From: Bacteroidales bacterium | GTDB lineage: Bacteria; Bacteroidota; Bacteroidia; Bacteroidales; GWF2-38-335 | Length of the DNA stretch: 64,000 nucleotides | Reading direction: 5' to 3' | NCBI GenBank assembly: GCA_016936815.1 | Contig: JAFGXD010000090.1 | Location: forward strand, 1 to 64,000 | In this document: positions 39,849-49,856 of the stretch, piece after piece | How the letters are laid out: every line of letters begins with the position of its first letter | Position numbering within the stretch: position 1 is the first letter of the stretch | Notes under the pieces: model-generated | Databases searched by the model: none | The model's input: only the letters and a program-made list of their open reading frames with translations | What the model was told of the DNA's origin: nothing | Made by a program: the position numbers and the translations under genes

Positions 39849-39949
39849 TTCTTAAGAAAAATTAGAGTACAAAAATATGAATTTTTTACCATTATTTAAT
39901 TTGAACAATGGATTATTAAACATGCATTAAAAGAAAATTACTAACAAAA

Positions 39950-39996
39950 CGGTCATAATGACAGTGGTATTTTCATAAAATCGGCCATTGTGACAG
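39950..39996. promoter_or_regulatory. Two palindromic operator-like sites upstream of hsp20
   Basis: CGGTCATAATGACAG (39950-39964) and CGGCCATTGTGACAG (39982-39996), start-to-start 32 bp. Confidence 0.6.
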
Positions 39997-40075
39997 CTTT
40001 TATTGAATTTTTGCAATTGGTATCTATTTTGAAAGAATGTATTTGAAATTAAAATTTAAAGTTTAACTAAAATAT

Positions 40076-40531
40076 ATGGAGGACAAAACAATGACACTAG
40101 TTAGAAGAAACAACGAATTGCTGCCAAATGTGTGGGACAACTTCTTTAACGATGATTTTTTCTTCACACCGGCATTCAGCAGGGTTAAATCAAATATGCC
40201 TGCCGTTAATATCAAGGAAAGCGAAAACGATTTTCAAATCGAAGTAGCTGCTCCGGGTTTTGGAAAAGACGATTTCAACATTTCATTAGAAAATAATCTT
40301 TTAACGATTTCGACTAAAAAAGAAATGTCTAATGAAGATGAAAACAAAAACGACGGCTATAAAAGAAGAGAATTCTGTTACAGCTCTTTTGAAAGAAGCT
40401 TCACAGTTGACGAAAAAACTGTCGATAGCGATAAAATTAAGGCAAAATACGACAACGGAATTCTTAGTATCCTTCTTCCCAAAAGAGAAGAGGTGAAACC
40501 AAAACCTGCCAGAATGATAAAAATTGCATAA
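40076..40531 (+). CDS. Hsp20/alpha-crystallin family small heat-shock protein
   Basis: PAVNIKESENDFQIEVAAPGFGKDDFNISLENNLLTIS; YDNGILSILLPKREE; ATG 40091 is an alternative start. Confidence 0.94.
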   Translation: MEDKTMTLVRRNNELLPNVWDNFFNDDFFFTPAFSRVKSNMPAVNIKESENDFQIEVAAPGFGKDDFNISLENNLLTISTKKEMSNEDENKNDGYKRREFCYSSFERSFTVDEKTVDSDKIKAKYDNGILSILLPKREEVKPKPARMIKIA

Positions 40532-40540
40532 TTGTAAAAA

Positions 40541-40569
40541 AACCGGCTAAAACTTTAGTCGGTTTTTTT
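40541..40569 (+). terminator. Intrinsic terminator after hsp20
   Basis: AACCGGCTAAAACTTTAGTCGGTT hairpin followed by a T-run. Confidence 0.75.
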
Positions 40570-40578
40570 ATTATAGTC

Positions 40579-41421
40579 CTAATATCTGGCTTTTTGAGAT
40601 TGACGAAGATATTCTTCAGGATCTGACATATAATTTGAAGGGTCGGGAACTTTGCCGGCATCTTCAATACTTTTCTTATATTTTTCAGCCTTTTCTTTTG
40701 CCAAGCCCCCATCTCTAATTATTTCACCATCTTTATAAACAACATCATACTTTTTGTGTCCACCATTGTCGTAATATGTCCATACACCATCTGCAAGCCC
40801 ATCTTTATACTGACCTTTTTCAAGCAGACTGCCATTTTCATGAAATATTGCATATTCTCCATGCCTAACACCATTTTTGTGCCCTATTGCAAATTTTCTA
40901 TCTCCTGTATGATAGTTCTGCTTCCAATTTCCTTCCATTTTTCCATTTACAAAATCCATTTCGTCAATTAAAATTCCTTCATCGTTATAAATTTTTTGAG
41001 TGCCTTGCAATACTCCATTAACGTAAACTTCTTCACGAATTTTAGTCTTATTTTTACCATAATACACCCAAACACTATCTTTTAATTGTCCTATGTATTT
41101 GCCCTCGGCGACAAGAGTTTCACCTTCGGAATATAATTTTGCTCTACATACGTCGGTTTTCTTTTCATGATTCATTTCAGCCATTATTTTTCCATTGGGA
41201 TGATAACGTTTTAACAAACCAACCGGTTTATCATCAATAAAATAACCATCATACATTATGGTATTTCCCGAATAATGCTTTATCCAATGCCCTTGCTTTT
41301 TCCCGTTTATATCGGTGTAGTTTAGTAGTGTGTCGCCTTTCTGACCAACATTTTGGGAAAAAAGACCAATGCTTGATAAAAGAAAAGCCGCTAACAGAAA
41401 AATTTTTGTGTTCATAATCAA
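40579..41421 (-). CDS. MORN-repeat-like (YwqK family) exported protein
   Basis: Repeated 'YxxNGxxxxxGxYxxGxxxGxWxYY' units (GQYKDGLADGVWTYYDNGGHKKYDVVYKDGE); N-terminal signal peptide. Confidence 0.78.
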   Translation of the reverse strand: MIMNTKIFLLAAFLLSSIGLFSQNVGQKGDTLLNYTDINGKKQGHWIKHYSGNTIMYDGYFIDDKPVGLLKRYHPNGKIMAEMNHEKKTDVCRAKLYSEGETLVAEGKYIGQLKDSVWVYYGKNKTKIREEVYVNGVLQGTQKIYNDEGILIDEMDFVNGKMEGNWKQNYHTGDRKFAIGHKNGVRHGEYAIFHENGSLLEKGQYKDGLADGVWTYYDNGGHKKYDVVYKDGEIIRDGGLAKEKAEKYKKSIEDAGKVPDPSNYMSDPEEYLRQSQKARY

Positions 41422-41770
41422 AAAATACTTGATAAAACAATAGTCGTATTAATACAACGAAAATACAAATAAAATCTTGTTTTACAATTTAGAACTGATT
41501 AAAATTTTCATCATAGAGTTTAAGGTCTGCAAAGTTCTTTCAAAATGGCAGGATTAGTTTTATTATCATTTGGCTAATTCAAGCTCCCTGCAAAGATACT
41601 ATACAATTTAGGCAATATTTCTAATGAGGCTTTCTTAAAAACCAAAGTTATTCCAAAAGGTCAGGAATACTTAGTTTTTAAAATTAACAAACTTTATAAA
41701 CATCCAACCTTTTGTTTTATCAAGTTTTTTATATCTTTACCCATCGTTTATTAATTAAAAATTTAAGCTT

Positions 41771-42829
41771 ATGAAAAAGGGTCTTCTTTCGCTGTTCTTT
41801 ATGGCTTTGGTTTTTGGCAGCACATTTGCCCAGGAAGCCGATAAAGACACAACCTTGGTTATTGCAGAGAATCAGGATGCCGAAATTGCCTATAACAGAG
41901 GAATTGAAAATTTTAAGAACAAACAACTTCAGCAGGCAATTAGCGATTTTACTGAAGCTATTCAGCATAAAGCGGATTTTTCGAAAGCCTACTTTAATAG
42001 AGGAAGTGTTTATGTTGAATTAAACAGGGTTTCAGAGGCTATTTCAGATTTCGATATGGCTATTCAACACGATGCAAGCTTCGGAAACGCCTACTACAGC
42101 CGTGGAAGAGCAAAACAAAATTCTAACGACAACGAAGGTGCTTTGTCCGATTTCGATAATGCAATTAATAATGGCTTTAAAGAAGCTAATGTTTACTACT
42201 ACCGTGGTGTAATTAAATTTCAAGCCGGACAATACGAAGATGCAAAAGCAGATTTTTCTCTGGCAATTAGTGCAGACCGTCAACATGCCTACGCATACAA
42301 CGACCGTGGAAGCGCAAACCGCAAACTTGAAAAATACGACGATGCCATTTCAGATTACAAAATGGCTATTTCAATTGACGGAAAAATGGCTTTTACTTAT
42401 AATAATTTAGGCTCTGCTCTTAGAAAAAAAGAAAATTATAAGGAAGCAATTGACCAGTTTACCAATGCCATTAAACAAAAATCGGACTATTACATGGCCT
42501 ACAATAACAGAGGCTCTGCAAAATACGATATGAAAGACTACGAAGGCGCTATTAAAGATTTTGAAGAAGCAATTAAAATAAAATCCGATTATGCTTATGC
42601 CTACAACAATATTGGAACGGCCAAAATGAAACTTAAAGACTACGAAGGCGCTATTAAAGCTTTCGATAAAGCTATTTCAATTGATTCGAATTATGGCTAC
42701 GCATATATGAACAGAGGAAATGCCAAAGAAATGTTGAGAGATGCAAAAGGAGCCTGCGCCGACTGGAACAAAGCTGCTGAACTAAATGTTAATCAGGCCT
42801 CTTCTTTCGCCGAAGATTGTAATTTTTAA
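41771..42829 (+). CDS. Exported TPR-repeat protein
   Basis: Signal peptide MKKGLLSLFFMALVFGSTFAQ; about eight TPR units such as AYNNRGSAKYDMKDYEGAIKDFEEAIKIKSDY. Confidence 0.92.
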   Translation: MKKGLLSLFFMALVFGSTFAQEADKDTTLVIAENQDAEIAYNRGIENFKNKQLQQAISDFTEAIQHKADFSKAYFNRGSVYVELNRVSEAISDFDMAIQHDASFGNAYYSRGRAKQNSNDNEGALSDFDNAINNGFKEANVYYYRGVIKFQAGQYEDAKADFSLAISADRQHAYAYNDRGSANRKLEKYDDAISDYKMAISIDGKMAFTYNNLGSALRKKENYKEAIDQFTNAIKQKSDYYMAYNNRGSAKYDMKDYEGAIKDFEEAIKIKSDYAYAYNNIGTAKMKLKDYEGAIKAFDKAISIDSNYGYAYMNRGNAKEMLRDAKGACADWNKAAELNVNQASSFAEDCNF

Positions 42830-42860
42830 TAATGTTTAATCTGTAAAAAAATATATTACC

Positions 42861-44933
42861 ATGAAAACCCTAAAAAATATAGCCGTTTTCATTCTTACTT
42901 TTTTGGCAATAAACTCCTTCAGCCAAAATGTGGAATTCGATAAAGACAACTTTAAAAACGATAAAGATGGCTTTAAAAAGGCAATGGGCAACCTTAAGCA
43001 GGGAGATGAGTATTACGAAATGCAATCCAGAGGTGCATATATTCTTGCTCTTGATTTTTATCTTGAAGCCAATAGATTCAATCCCAATAGCGCAAAACTA
43101 AACTACAAAATAGGTCGTTGCTACGAAGGCTCTATGCAAAAATCTAAATGTCTGGAATATTTTAAGAAAGCCCAAAGTCTTGGTACAGGCGAAATTGACA
43201 TTAAATATTATATAGCCCGAGGACATCATTTAAATTTGGAATTCGATGAAGCAATGGAGAATTATAAAGCTTACAAAAATGTGCTTTCCCCAAAAGAACT
43301 TCAGGAAAAAAGAAAAAACATTGATAAGAAAATTCAGGAATGTAAAAACGGAAAAATTCTAGTTCAAAATCCTGTTAGAGTATTTATTGATAATTTAGGA
43401 GGTACTGTAAATTCAATTTATCCTGATTACAGCCCTCTAATTTCAGCTGATGAATCTATGATGATTTTTACCTCAAGAAGAGCAGATACTTATGGAGGTG
43501 GAAGTGACCCCGGAGATCAACAGTATTTTGAAGATATTTATGTAACTTATAACATAGACGGAATTTGGCAAACACCAAAAAATATGGGAAAACCACTGAA
43601 TACAAGCAATAATGATGCAACAGTAGGTCTTTCTCCCGATGGCCAACAACTATTTATCTTTAATGGCAAAGAAGGTGGTGGAAATATTCTAATGTGCGAA
43701 CTAAAGGGCGAAGAATGGTCGAAACCAGATGACGGCACGCTAAAGAAATATATTAATACCGATTATCATGAGTCTTCGGCTTCATTCTCATTCGATGGAA
43801 AAACTATGTACTTTGTTTCCAACAGACCCGACATGAGTTTTGGAAATCATGATATTTACTATACAAAATGGGATGAGGAAAAAGAAAGATGGGGTGAACC
43901 GGTAAATATTGGAAGTACCATTAATACCGAATATGAAGAAGAAGGTGTGTTAATGCATCCCGATGGTAGAACAATTTATTTCAGCTCTCAGGGACATAAC
44001 TCAATGGGAGGTTACGATATTTTTAAATCGGAAATGGATGATAACGGAAACTGGGGAACTCCAATAAATTTAGGTTATCCAATAAACACCCCCGACGATG
44101 ATGTGTTTTTTGTTATTAACGCTTCAGGAAAAAGAGGATATTATTCATCTGCACAGGATGGGGGTAACGGTTCATACGATATTTATGTTATAACCTTCCT
44201 TGGACCTGAAAAACCACTGGTACAGTCAAACGAGGATAACCTAATTGCCAGTATTGCTAATCCTATTTCGGAAACTGTTATTGAAGAAAGCGTTGAAATT
44301 AAAACAACCCGTCTAACCATTCTTAAAGGAACAATTACCGACGGATTTACCGGTACTCCAATTGGCGCTTCAATAGAAATTGTGGATAACGAGAAAAATC
44401 AGGTTATTTCCGTTTCATCATCTAACTCATCTACAGGTAAATACTTGGTTTCTTTGCCTTCGGGTAAAAACTATGGTATTGCTGTTAAGGCAACTGATTA
44501 TTTGTTCCATTCGGAAAACTTTAATATTCCGGCTGCTACAAATTACCAAGAAATTGTTAAAGATATTCAGTTAAATAAGATGAAAATTGGCTCCAGTGTA
44601 ATTCTTAAAAACGTGTTCTTCGATTACGCTAAGGCTACATTACGACCTGAATCATATCCGGAACTTGATAGATTGTACAAGCTTATGGCCGATTTTCCAA
44701 AAGCCAAAATCAAGGTTACAGGTCATACCGACAGCCGCGGCTCCGTTACAACCAACACAAGATTATCAAACGACAGAGCCCAAGCGGTGGTGCAGTATTT
44801 AATTGACAAAGGAATAGATAAAGGTCGTCTGCAATTTGAAGGAATGGCAGCCCAGAAACCAATTGTGCCAAATGCAAAAACAGAAGACCAACATCAGCAG
44901 AACAGAAGGGTTGAGTTTGAGATAATAGAATAA
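42861..44933 (+). CDS. PorE-like OmpA family protein (TPR, PD40/WD40-like propeller, carboxypeptidase-regulatory-like, OmpA C-terminal), paralog 1
   Basis: N-terminal TPR; SADESMMIFTSRR, LSPDGQQLFIFNG, SFDGKTMYFVSNRP propeller blades; GTITDGFTGTPIGASIEIVDN; OmpA VTGHTDSRGSVTTNTRLSNDRAQAVVQYL. Confidence 0.9.
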   Translation: MKTLKNIAVFILTFLAINSFSQNVEFDKDNFKNDKDGFKKAMGNLKQGDEYYEMQSRGAYILALDFYLEANRFNPNSAKLNYKIGRCYEGSMQKSKCLEYFKKAQSLGTGEIDIKYYIARGHHLNLEFDEAMENYKAYKNVLSPKELQEKRKNIDKKIQECKNGKILVQNPVRVFIDNLGGTVNSIYPDYSPLISADESMMIFTSRRADTYGGGSDPGDQQYFEDIYVTYNIDGIWQTPKNMGKPLNTSNNDATVGLSPDGQQLFIFNGKEGGGNILMCELKGEEWSKPDDGTLKKYINTDYHESSASFSFDGKTMYFVSNRPDMSFGNHDIYYTKWDEEKERWGEPVNIGSTINTEYEEEGVLMHPDGRTIYFSSQGHNSMGGYDIFKSEMDDNGNWGTPINLGYPINTPDDDVFFVINASGKRGYYSSAQDGGNGSYDIYVITFLGPEKPLVQSNEDNLIASIANPISETVIEESVEIKTTRLTILKGTITDGFTGTPIGASIEIVDNEKNQVISVSSSNSSTGKYLVSLPSGKNYGIAVKATDYLFHSENFNIPAATNYQEIVKDIQLNKMKIGSSVILKNVFFDYAKATLRPESYPELDRLYKLMADFPKAKIKVTGHTDSRGSVTTNTRLSNDRAQAVVQYLIDKGIDKGRLQFEGMAAQKPIVPNAKTEDQHQQNRRVEFEIIE

Positions 44934-44974
44934 TGGGATTAGGGTAAATCCCTTTCCCTTCAACATAACCTAAT

Positions 44975-46939
44975 ATGAAAAATCTATTGTTGCTTGCCTG
45001 TTTATTTTTATTCTCATTAATAATTAATTGTCAGGAAAATACTCCTTTCTCTAAAGAGTATTTTAAAGACAACAAAGAAGGTCTTTTCGAAGCTTTAAAT
45101 AACATTTCCGACGGAGATGATTATTACGAAACAGGAGGAGGAGGGTATGCTCTTGCTCTCGAATTATTTCTAAAAGCCAACGAATTTAACCCACATAACG
45201 CCGAATTAAATTACAAAATAGGTATTTGTTACTTGAATTCTATTTACAAAACCAAGGCTCTTGATTACATTCAGAAAGCTCAAAAATTAGACCCTAAAGT
45301 ATCTTCCGATATTTTTTACAGATTAGGGCAAGTTTATCAATACAATTTGGATTTCTTTAAGGCAGTTAATTTTTATAATCTTTATTTAGACAATCTTGAA
45401 GCTCAGGAAAAAACTTCAAAACTAGAGCATATTGAAAAGAAAATTGCTGAATGTAGGGTTGGAATGGAATTAATTAAAAATATTGTGCCCGGAATAATTG
45501 TAAATATTAAAGCTCTTAACTCTCCCTTTGCAGATTTTTGCCCTGTAATTTCTGCCGATGAATCTACCTTAATATTTACTTCCAGAAGAGAAAAATCTAC
45601 AGGAAATGAAAAAGACCCAAACGACTTGCAGTATTTCGAAGACATCTATTTTTCGAAAAAGGAAAATAATACTTGGTCGGAACCCGAAAATATTGGCGAA
45701 CCCATAAATACTGTCGGGCATGATGCAACTGTTGGTCTATCTCCCAATGGTCAGACCCTGTATATTTACAAAGGAGATAAAAATGGAGGAGATATTTATT
45801 TTTGTGATTTGGTGGGCGAAACATGGAGCAGTCCAAAACCTCTTCCTCCAACCATAAATTCTCCTCATCGGGAAACTTCGGCATGTTTAAGTCCCGATGG
45901 AAACACTATTTACTTTGTTAGCGACAGAAATAAAGGCTTTGGACGAGATATTTTCTTTTCAGAAAAAAATACCGCAGAAGAATGGACAGAAGCCAAAAAT
46001 ATTGGTACTACAATAAATACAAAATTCGATGAGGAAGGGGTTTTTGCTCATCCTAACGGAAAAACGCTTTATTTCAGCTCCAAGGGTCATAATACAATGG
46101 GGGGATACGATATTTTTAAAACCCTTAAAGATGAAAATGGTAATTGGTCTGAACCAGAAAACATTGGTTATCCGATTAATACTGCCGACGACGATGTGTT
46201 TTTTGTAGTATCTGCCGACGGCAAAAGAGGATATCTTTCTTCGGTTCGACCCGATGGACGAGGAGAAAAAGATATTTATGTTTTCAATTTTTCTGAAGCC
46301 CAAAACGAAAATTTTCTTACTCTCTTAAGCGGAAAGGTTACAGATAACGAAACAAAAAATCCAATTTCGGCTGAAATAGAAATAACAGACCTATCAACAG
46401 GAGAAGTTATTTCAGTTTTCAATAATAACGAATCATCTGGAGAATATTTGTTAACCCTTCCTTCAGGAAAAAATTACAGCATAACAGTTAGCGCTGAAAA
46501 ATATTTGTTTTATTCCGAAAACTTCGACCTACCTGAAAATTCAAAATTTAATGAGGTAGAAATAAATATTGAACTAAATGCTCTAAAAGAAAACTCGAAA
46601 ATTATTCTTAAAAATGTCTTTTTCGATTACGCAAGAGCAATAATTAAACCTGAATCAAAATCGGAATTAAACCGACTAATAAAAATACTAAACGATAATC
46701 CAAAAATTAGAATAGAAGTTTCAGGTCATACCGACAATGTATCGTCGTTGGAAACAAATAACCGATTGTCTAATGATAGAGCAAAAGCTGTTGTTGATTA
46801 TCTTATTGAAAACGGCATTGATAAAACCCGTTTGGAATACAAAGGATATGCATATTTTCAGCCGGTTGCCGAAAACGATACTGAAGAAAACAGAGCAAAA
46901 AACCGCAGAGTGGAATTTAAAATAATAGGCATCGATTAA
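44975..46939 (+). CDS. PorE-like OmpA family protein, paralog 2
   Basis: Same architecture; SADESTLIFTSRR, LSPDGNTIYFVSDR, VSGHTDNVSSLETNNRLSNDRAKAVVDYL. Confidence 0.9.
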   Translation: MKNLLLLACLFLFSLIINCQENTPFSKEYFKDNKEGLFEALNNISDGDDYYETGGGGYALALELFLKANEFNPHNAELNYKIGICYLNSIYKTKALDYIQKAQKLDPKVSSDIFYRLGQVYQYNLDFFKAVNFYNLYLDNLEAQEKTSKLEHIEKKIAECRVGMELIKNIVPGIIVNIKALNSPFADFCPVISADESTLIFTSRREKSTGNEKDPNDLQYFEDIYFSKKENNTWSEPENIGEPINTVGHDATVGLSPNGQTLYIYKGDKNGGDIYFCDLVGETWSSPKPLPPTINSPHRETSACLSPDGNTIYFVSDRNKGFGRDIFFSEKNTAEEWTEAKNIGTTINTKFDEEGVFAHPNGKTLYFSSKGHNTMGGYDIFKTLKDENGNWSEPENIGYPINTADDDVFFVVSADGKRGYLSSVRPDGRGEKDIYVFNFSEAQNENFLTLLSGKVTDNETKNPISAEIEITDLSTGEVISVFNNNESSGEYLLTLPSGKNYSITVSAEKYLFYSENFDLPENSKFNEVEINIELNALKENSKIILKNVFFDYARAIIKPESKSELNRLIKILNDNPKIRIEVSGHTDNVSSLETNNRLSNDRAKAVVDYLIENGIDKTRLEYKGYAYFQPVAENDTEENRAKNRRVEFKIIGID

Positions 46940-48922
46940 ATGAAAAATATTAAGAAATACTTTGTTTTTTTTACATTTTCATTAATGTTTTCGCTTGTTT
47001 ATTCACAAAATGTTGAGTTTTCAAAAGATAACTTCCAAAACAACAAAGATGGCCTTAAAGAAGCTCTAATAAATATTGAAGATGGGGACTATTATTGCGA
47101 AATGTCGGGTGCAGCATTTGCTTTGGCAATACCCCACTATCTAAAAGCCAATACTTTTAATCCAAATAATGCTCTTCTTAATTACAAAATCGGAAACTGC
47201 TACCTTCTTGCATCAATAAAAGAAAATGCTTTGGAATATTTTGAAACGGCATATTCACTCAATTCAAAAGTAATGCCCGATATTTTACTTAAAATTGCCG
47301 CAGCTCACCACTATAAATTACAGTTCGATAAGGCAATAGAATTTTATGGCAAATATCTGGAATCTCTCTCCCCCTCAGACTTTTCAAGTAATGAAACAAA
47401 AATTAAAAAACATATTTCCGAATGTGAAACCGGCAAATCTTTAGTTGCAAATCCGGTAAATGTGGAAATTAAAAACCTTGGGGAAAAAATAAATACTGAA
47501 TATCCCGAACATAGTCCACTCGTTACAGCAGACGAATCTATGTTAATCTTTACTTCGAGAAGAAATACAACACTTGGCGGTGGAAAAGACCCAAACGACA
47601 TGCAGTATTACGAAGATATTTATATTTCTCATAACATAAACAGCGATTGGGGAAATCCTATTAACCCTGAGAATCCTGTAAATTCTAGCGACCATGATGC
47701 AACTGTTGGACTTTCACCTGATGGTCAGAGGCTGTTTATTTACAAGGGCAAAAAGAACAGAGGCGACATTTATTGGGTGAAACTTAGAGGCGATGAATGG
47801 CAAAACCCAAAGAAACTTCCCGAAAATGTAAATACCGTTTTTCACGAAAGCTCGGCATGCTTCTCACCCGACGATAAAAGAATTTATTTTGTAAGCGACA
47901 GATTAGAAAACAACTACGGAGGAAGAGATATTTATTACATTGAAAAGCAAGAAAATGATTCATGGTCGAATGCAATAAACATTGGCAAAACAATAAATAC
48001 CGACCTAGACGAAGATTGCGTTTTTATGCATCCCGATGGAAAAACCTTGTATTTTAGCTCAACCGGTCATAATGGAATGGGCGGTTACGACATCTTTAAA
48101 AGCAAACTTCAGGACGATGGCTCCTGGTCGGCTCCTCAAAATATTGGTTTCCCTATAAATTCACCCGACGACGACGTGTTTTTTGTTATGTCTGCTTCGG
48201 GAAAACATGGATATTTTAGCGCATACAAAAAAGATGGCATGGGCGATAAAGATATTTATCGTGTTGATTTTCTACCAAATAAGAAAGAAGAATTATCGCT
48301 TGTAACTATTGTTAAAGGAATTGTTAGCGACCAAGTTTCAGGAAAACCAATAGAAGCAAAAATTGAAATAATTGATAATGAAAAAAATGAAATAATTGCC
48401 ACCTTCTACTCCAACTCCTCTTCCGGAAAATACTTGGTATCGTTACCTTCCGGAAAAAATTATGGAATAATTGTAGCAGCAGAAAAATACCTTTTCCACT
48501 CCGAAAATTTTAATCTACCCAAAGAACAGGGTTTCGAGGAAATTATCAAAAACATTAATCTAAAAAGCCTTTCCGAAGGTTCATCGGTTGTTTTGAATAA
48601 TATCTTTTTCGATTATGCAAGCGCAAGACTTAGCACCGAATCGTTTCCCGAACTCGATAGAATTGTAAAACTAATGAACCAAAACCCTTCCATGCAAATA
48701 GAAATTGGAGGTCATACGGATAATCAAAGCTCTTTGGCAACAAACCAAAAATTATCTGAAGACAGAGCCAAATCGGTAGTAGATTATTTAATTTTGGAAG
48801 GTGTTGACAAACAAAGACTTTCTTACAAAGGATATGCTTTTCATAAACCTATTGCCGACAACAATACTGAAGAAGGAAAAGCAAAAAACAGAAGAGTTGA
48901 GTTTAAAATTATTTCAAAGTAA
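46940..48922 (+). CDS. PorE-like OmpA family protein, paralog 3
   Basis: Same architecture; TADESMLIFTSRR, FSPDDKRIYFVSDR, IGGHTDNQSSLATNQKLSEDRAKSVVDYL. Confidence 0.9.
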   Translation: MKNIKKYFVFFTFSLMFSLVYSQNVEFSKDNFQNNKDGLKEALINIEDGDYYCEMSGAAFALAIPHYLKANTFNPNNALLNYKIGNCYLLASIKENALEYFETAYSLNSKVMPDILLKIAAAHHYKLQFDKAIEFYGKYLESLSPSDFSSNETKIKKHISECETGKSLVANPVNVEIKNLGEKINTEYPEHSPLVTADESMLIFTSRRNTTLGGGKDPNDMQYYEDIYISHNINSDWGNPINPENPVNSSDHDATVGLSPDGQRLFIYKGKKNRGDIYWVKLRGDEWQNPKKLPENVNTVFHESSACFSPDDKRIYFVSDRLENNYGGRDIYYIEKQENDSWSNAINIGKTINTDLDEDCVFMHPDGKTLYFSSTGHNGMGGYDIFKSKLQDDGSWSAPQNIGFPINSPDDDVFFVMSASGKHGYFSAYKKDGMGDKDIYRVDFLPNKKEELSLVTIVKGIVSDQVSGKPIEAKIEIIDNEKNEIIATFYSNSSSGKYLVSLPSGKNYGIIVAAEKYLFHSENFNLPKEQGFEEIIKNINLKSLSEGSSVVLNNIFFDYASARLSTESFPELDRIVKLMNQNPSMQIEIGGHTDNQSSLATNQKLSEDRAKSVVDYLILEGVDKQRLSYKGYAFHKPIADNNTEEGKAKNRRVEFKIISK

Positions 48923-48933
48923 TTGTTGTTATT

Positions 48934-49806
48934 ATGAATAATGAACAACAAAACATTTCCGCAAAAATTATTGAAAGTCCCCGCGATGGTTGGCAGGCAG
49001 TAAAAACGTTCATTCCAACAAAAACAAAAGCAGAATACATAAATAAACTTCTAGAAATTGGCTTTCATACCATAGAAATTGGCAGTTTTGTTTCTCCAAA
49101 AGCCATACCCCAACTTGCAGACACAGAGGCGCTTATTTCAATGCTTGATTTTTCAAAAAGTAAATCAGAAATAATGGTTCTAACAGGCAATAAAAAGGGA
49201 ATTGATAAAGCTGCTTTGTTTGAAGAAATTAATAGTATTTCCTTTCCATTTTCAATATCGCCTGAATTTTTAAAAAGGAATTTGAATATTAGCAGTTTAG
49301 AAGCCGAAGAATTAGTAAAATATTTAATTGAAGTTTGCAATAAAAACAAGAAAACTCCTGCCGTTTACATTGCAATGGCTTTCGGGAATCCTTACGGTGA
49401 TTCATGGAGTTTAGACTTATTATCTGAAATTGTCGGCAAACTTGTTAGTTTCGGACTTTCATCCCTTTCGTTAACAGATATTTTAGGAACAGCAGATTCT
49501 AAAAGAATTTCTGAAGTTTACGGGAGATTAAGCAATGATTTTCCACAAATAGAATTCGGACTGCATTTGCACACCAAAAAATCCGATTTCGAAGAAAAAA
49601 TTAAAGCAGCATGGGAAAAAGGATGTAAAAAATTCGACTCAGTTCTTGGAGGCGCAGGCGGTTGTCCTATGACAGGCAAAGAATTAACAGGAAATTTAAA
49701 CAGCAAAGACCTTATTGAGTTTTTGAAAAAACAAAACTCTTTGCCTAACAACTTCCTTATTGAATCCTTAAATTCCATAACAAATCCCGCTCTTGCTGTT
49801 AAGTAA
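48934..49806 (+). CDS. Hydroxymethylglutaryl-CoA lyase
   Basis: IESPRDGWQ, IEIGSFVSPKAIPQLADTE, AMAFGNPYGDSW, LTDILGTAD, GLHLHTKKSD, DSVLGGAGGCPM. Confidence 0.92.
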   Translation: MNNEQQNISAKIIESPRDGWQAVKTFIPTKTKAEYINKLLEIGFHTIEIGSFVSPKAIPQLADTEALISMLDFSKSKSEIMVLTGNKKGIDKAALFEEINSISFPFSISPEFLKRNLNISSLEAEELVKYLIEVCNKNKKTPAVYIAMAFGNPYGDSWSLDLLSEIVGKLVSFGLSSLSLTDILGTADSKRISEVYGRLSNDFPQIEFGLHLHTKKSDFEEKIKAAWEKGCKKFDSVLGGAGGCPMTGKELTGNLNSKDLIEFLKKQNSLPNNFLIESLNSITNPALAVK

Positions 49807-49856
49807 AAGAACTACTTTGCTTGCATTTCAATAGAAAAATCAATGATTTATTAGAT

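Noticed and set aside
40579-41421. Functional toxin-antitoxin system from the YwqK label
   Set aside because: The protein is a MORN-repeat-like exported protein and no adjacent toxin candidate is present; the family label alone does not support a TA system.
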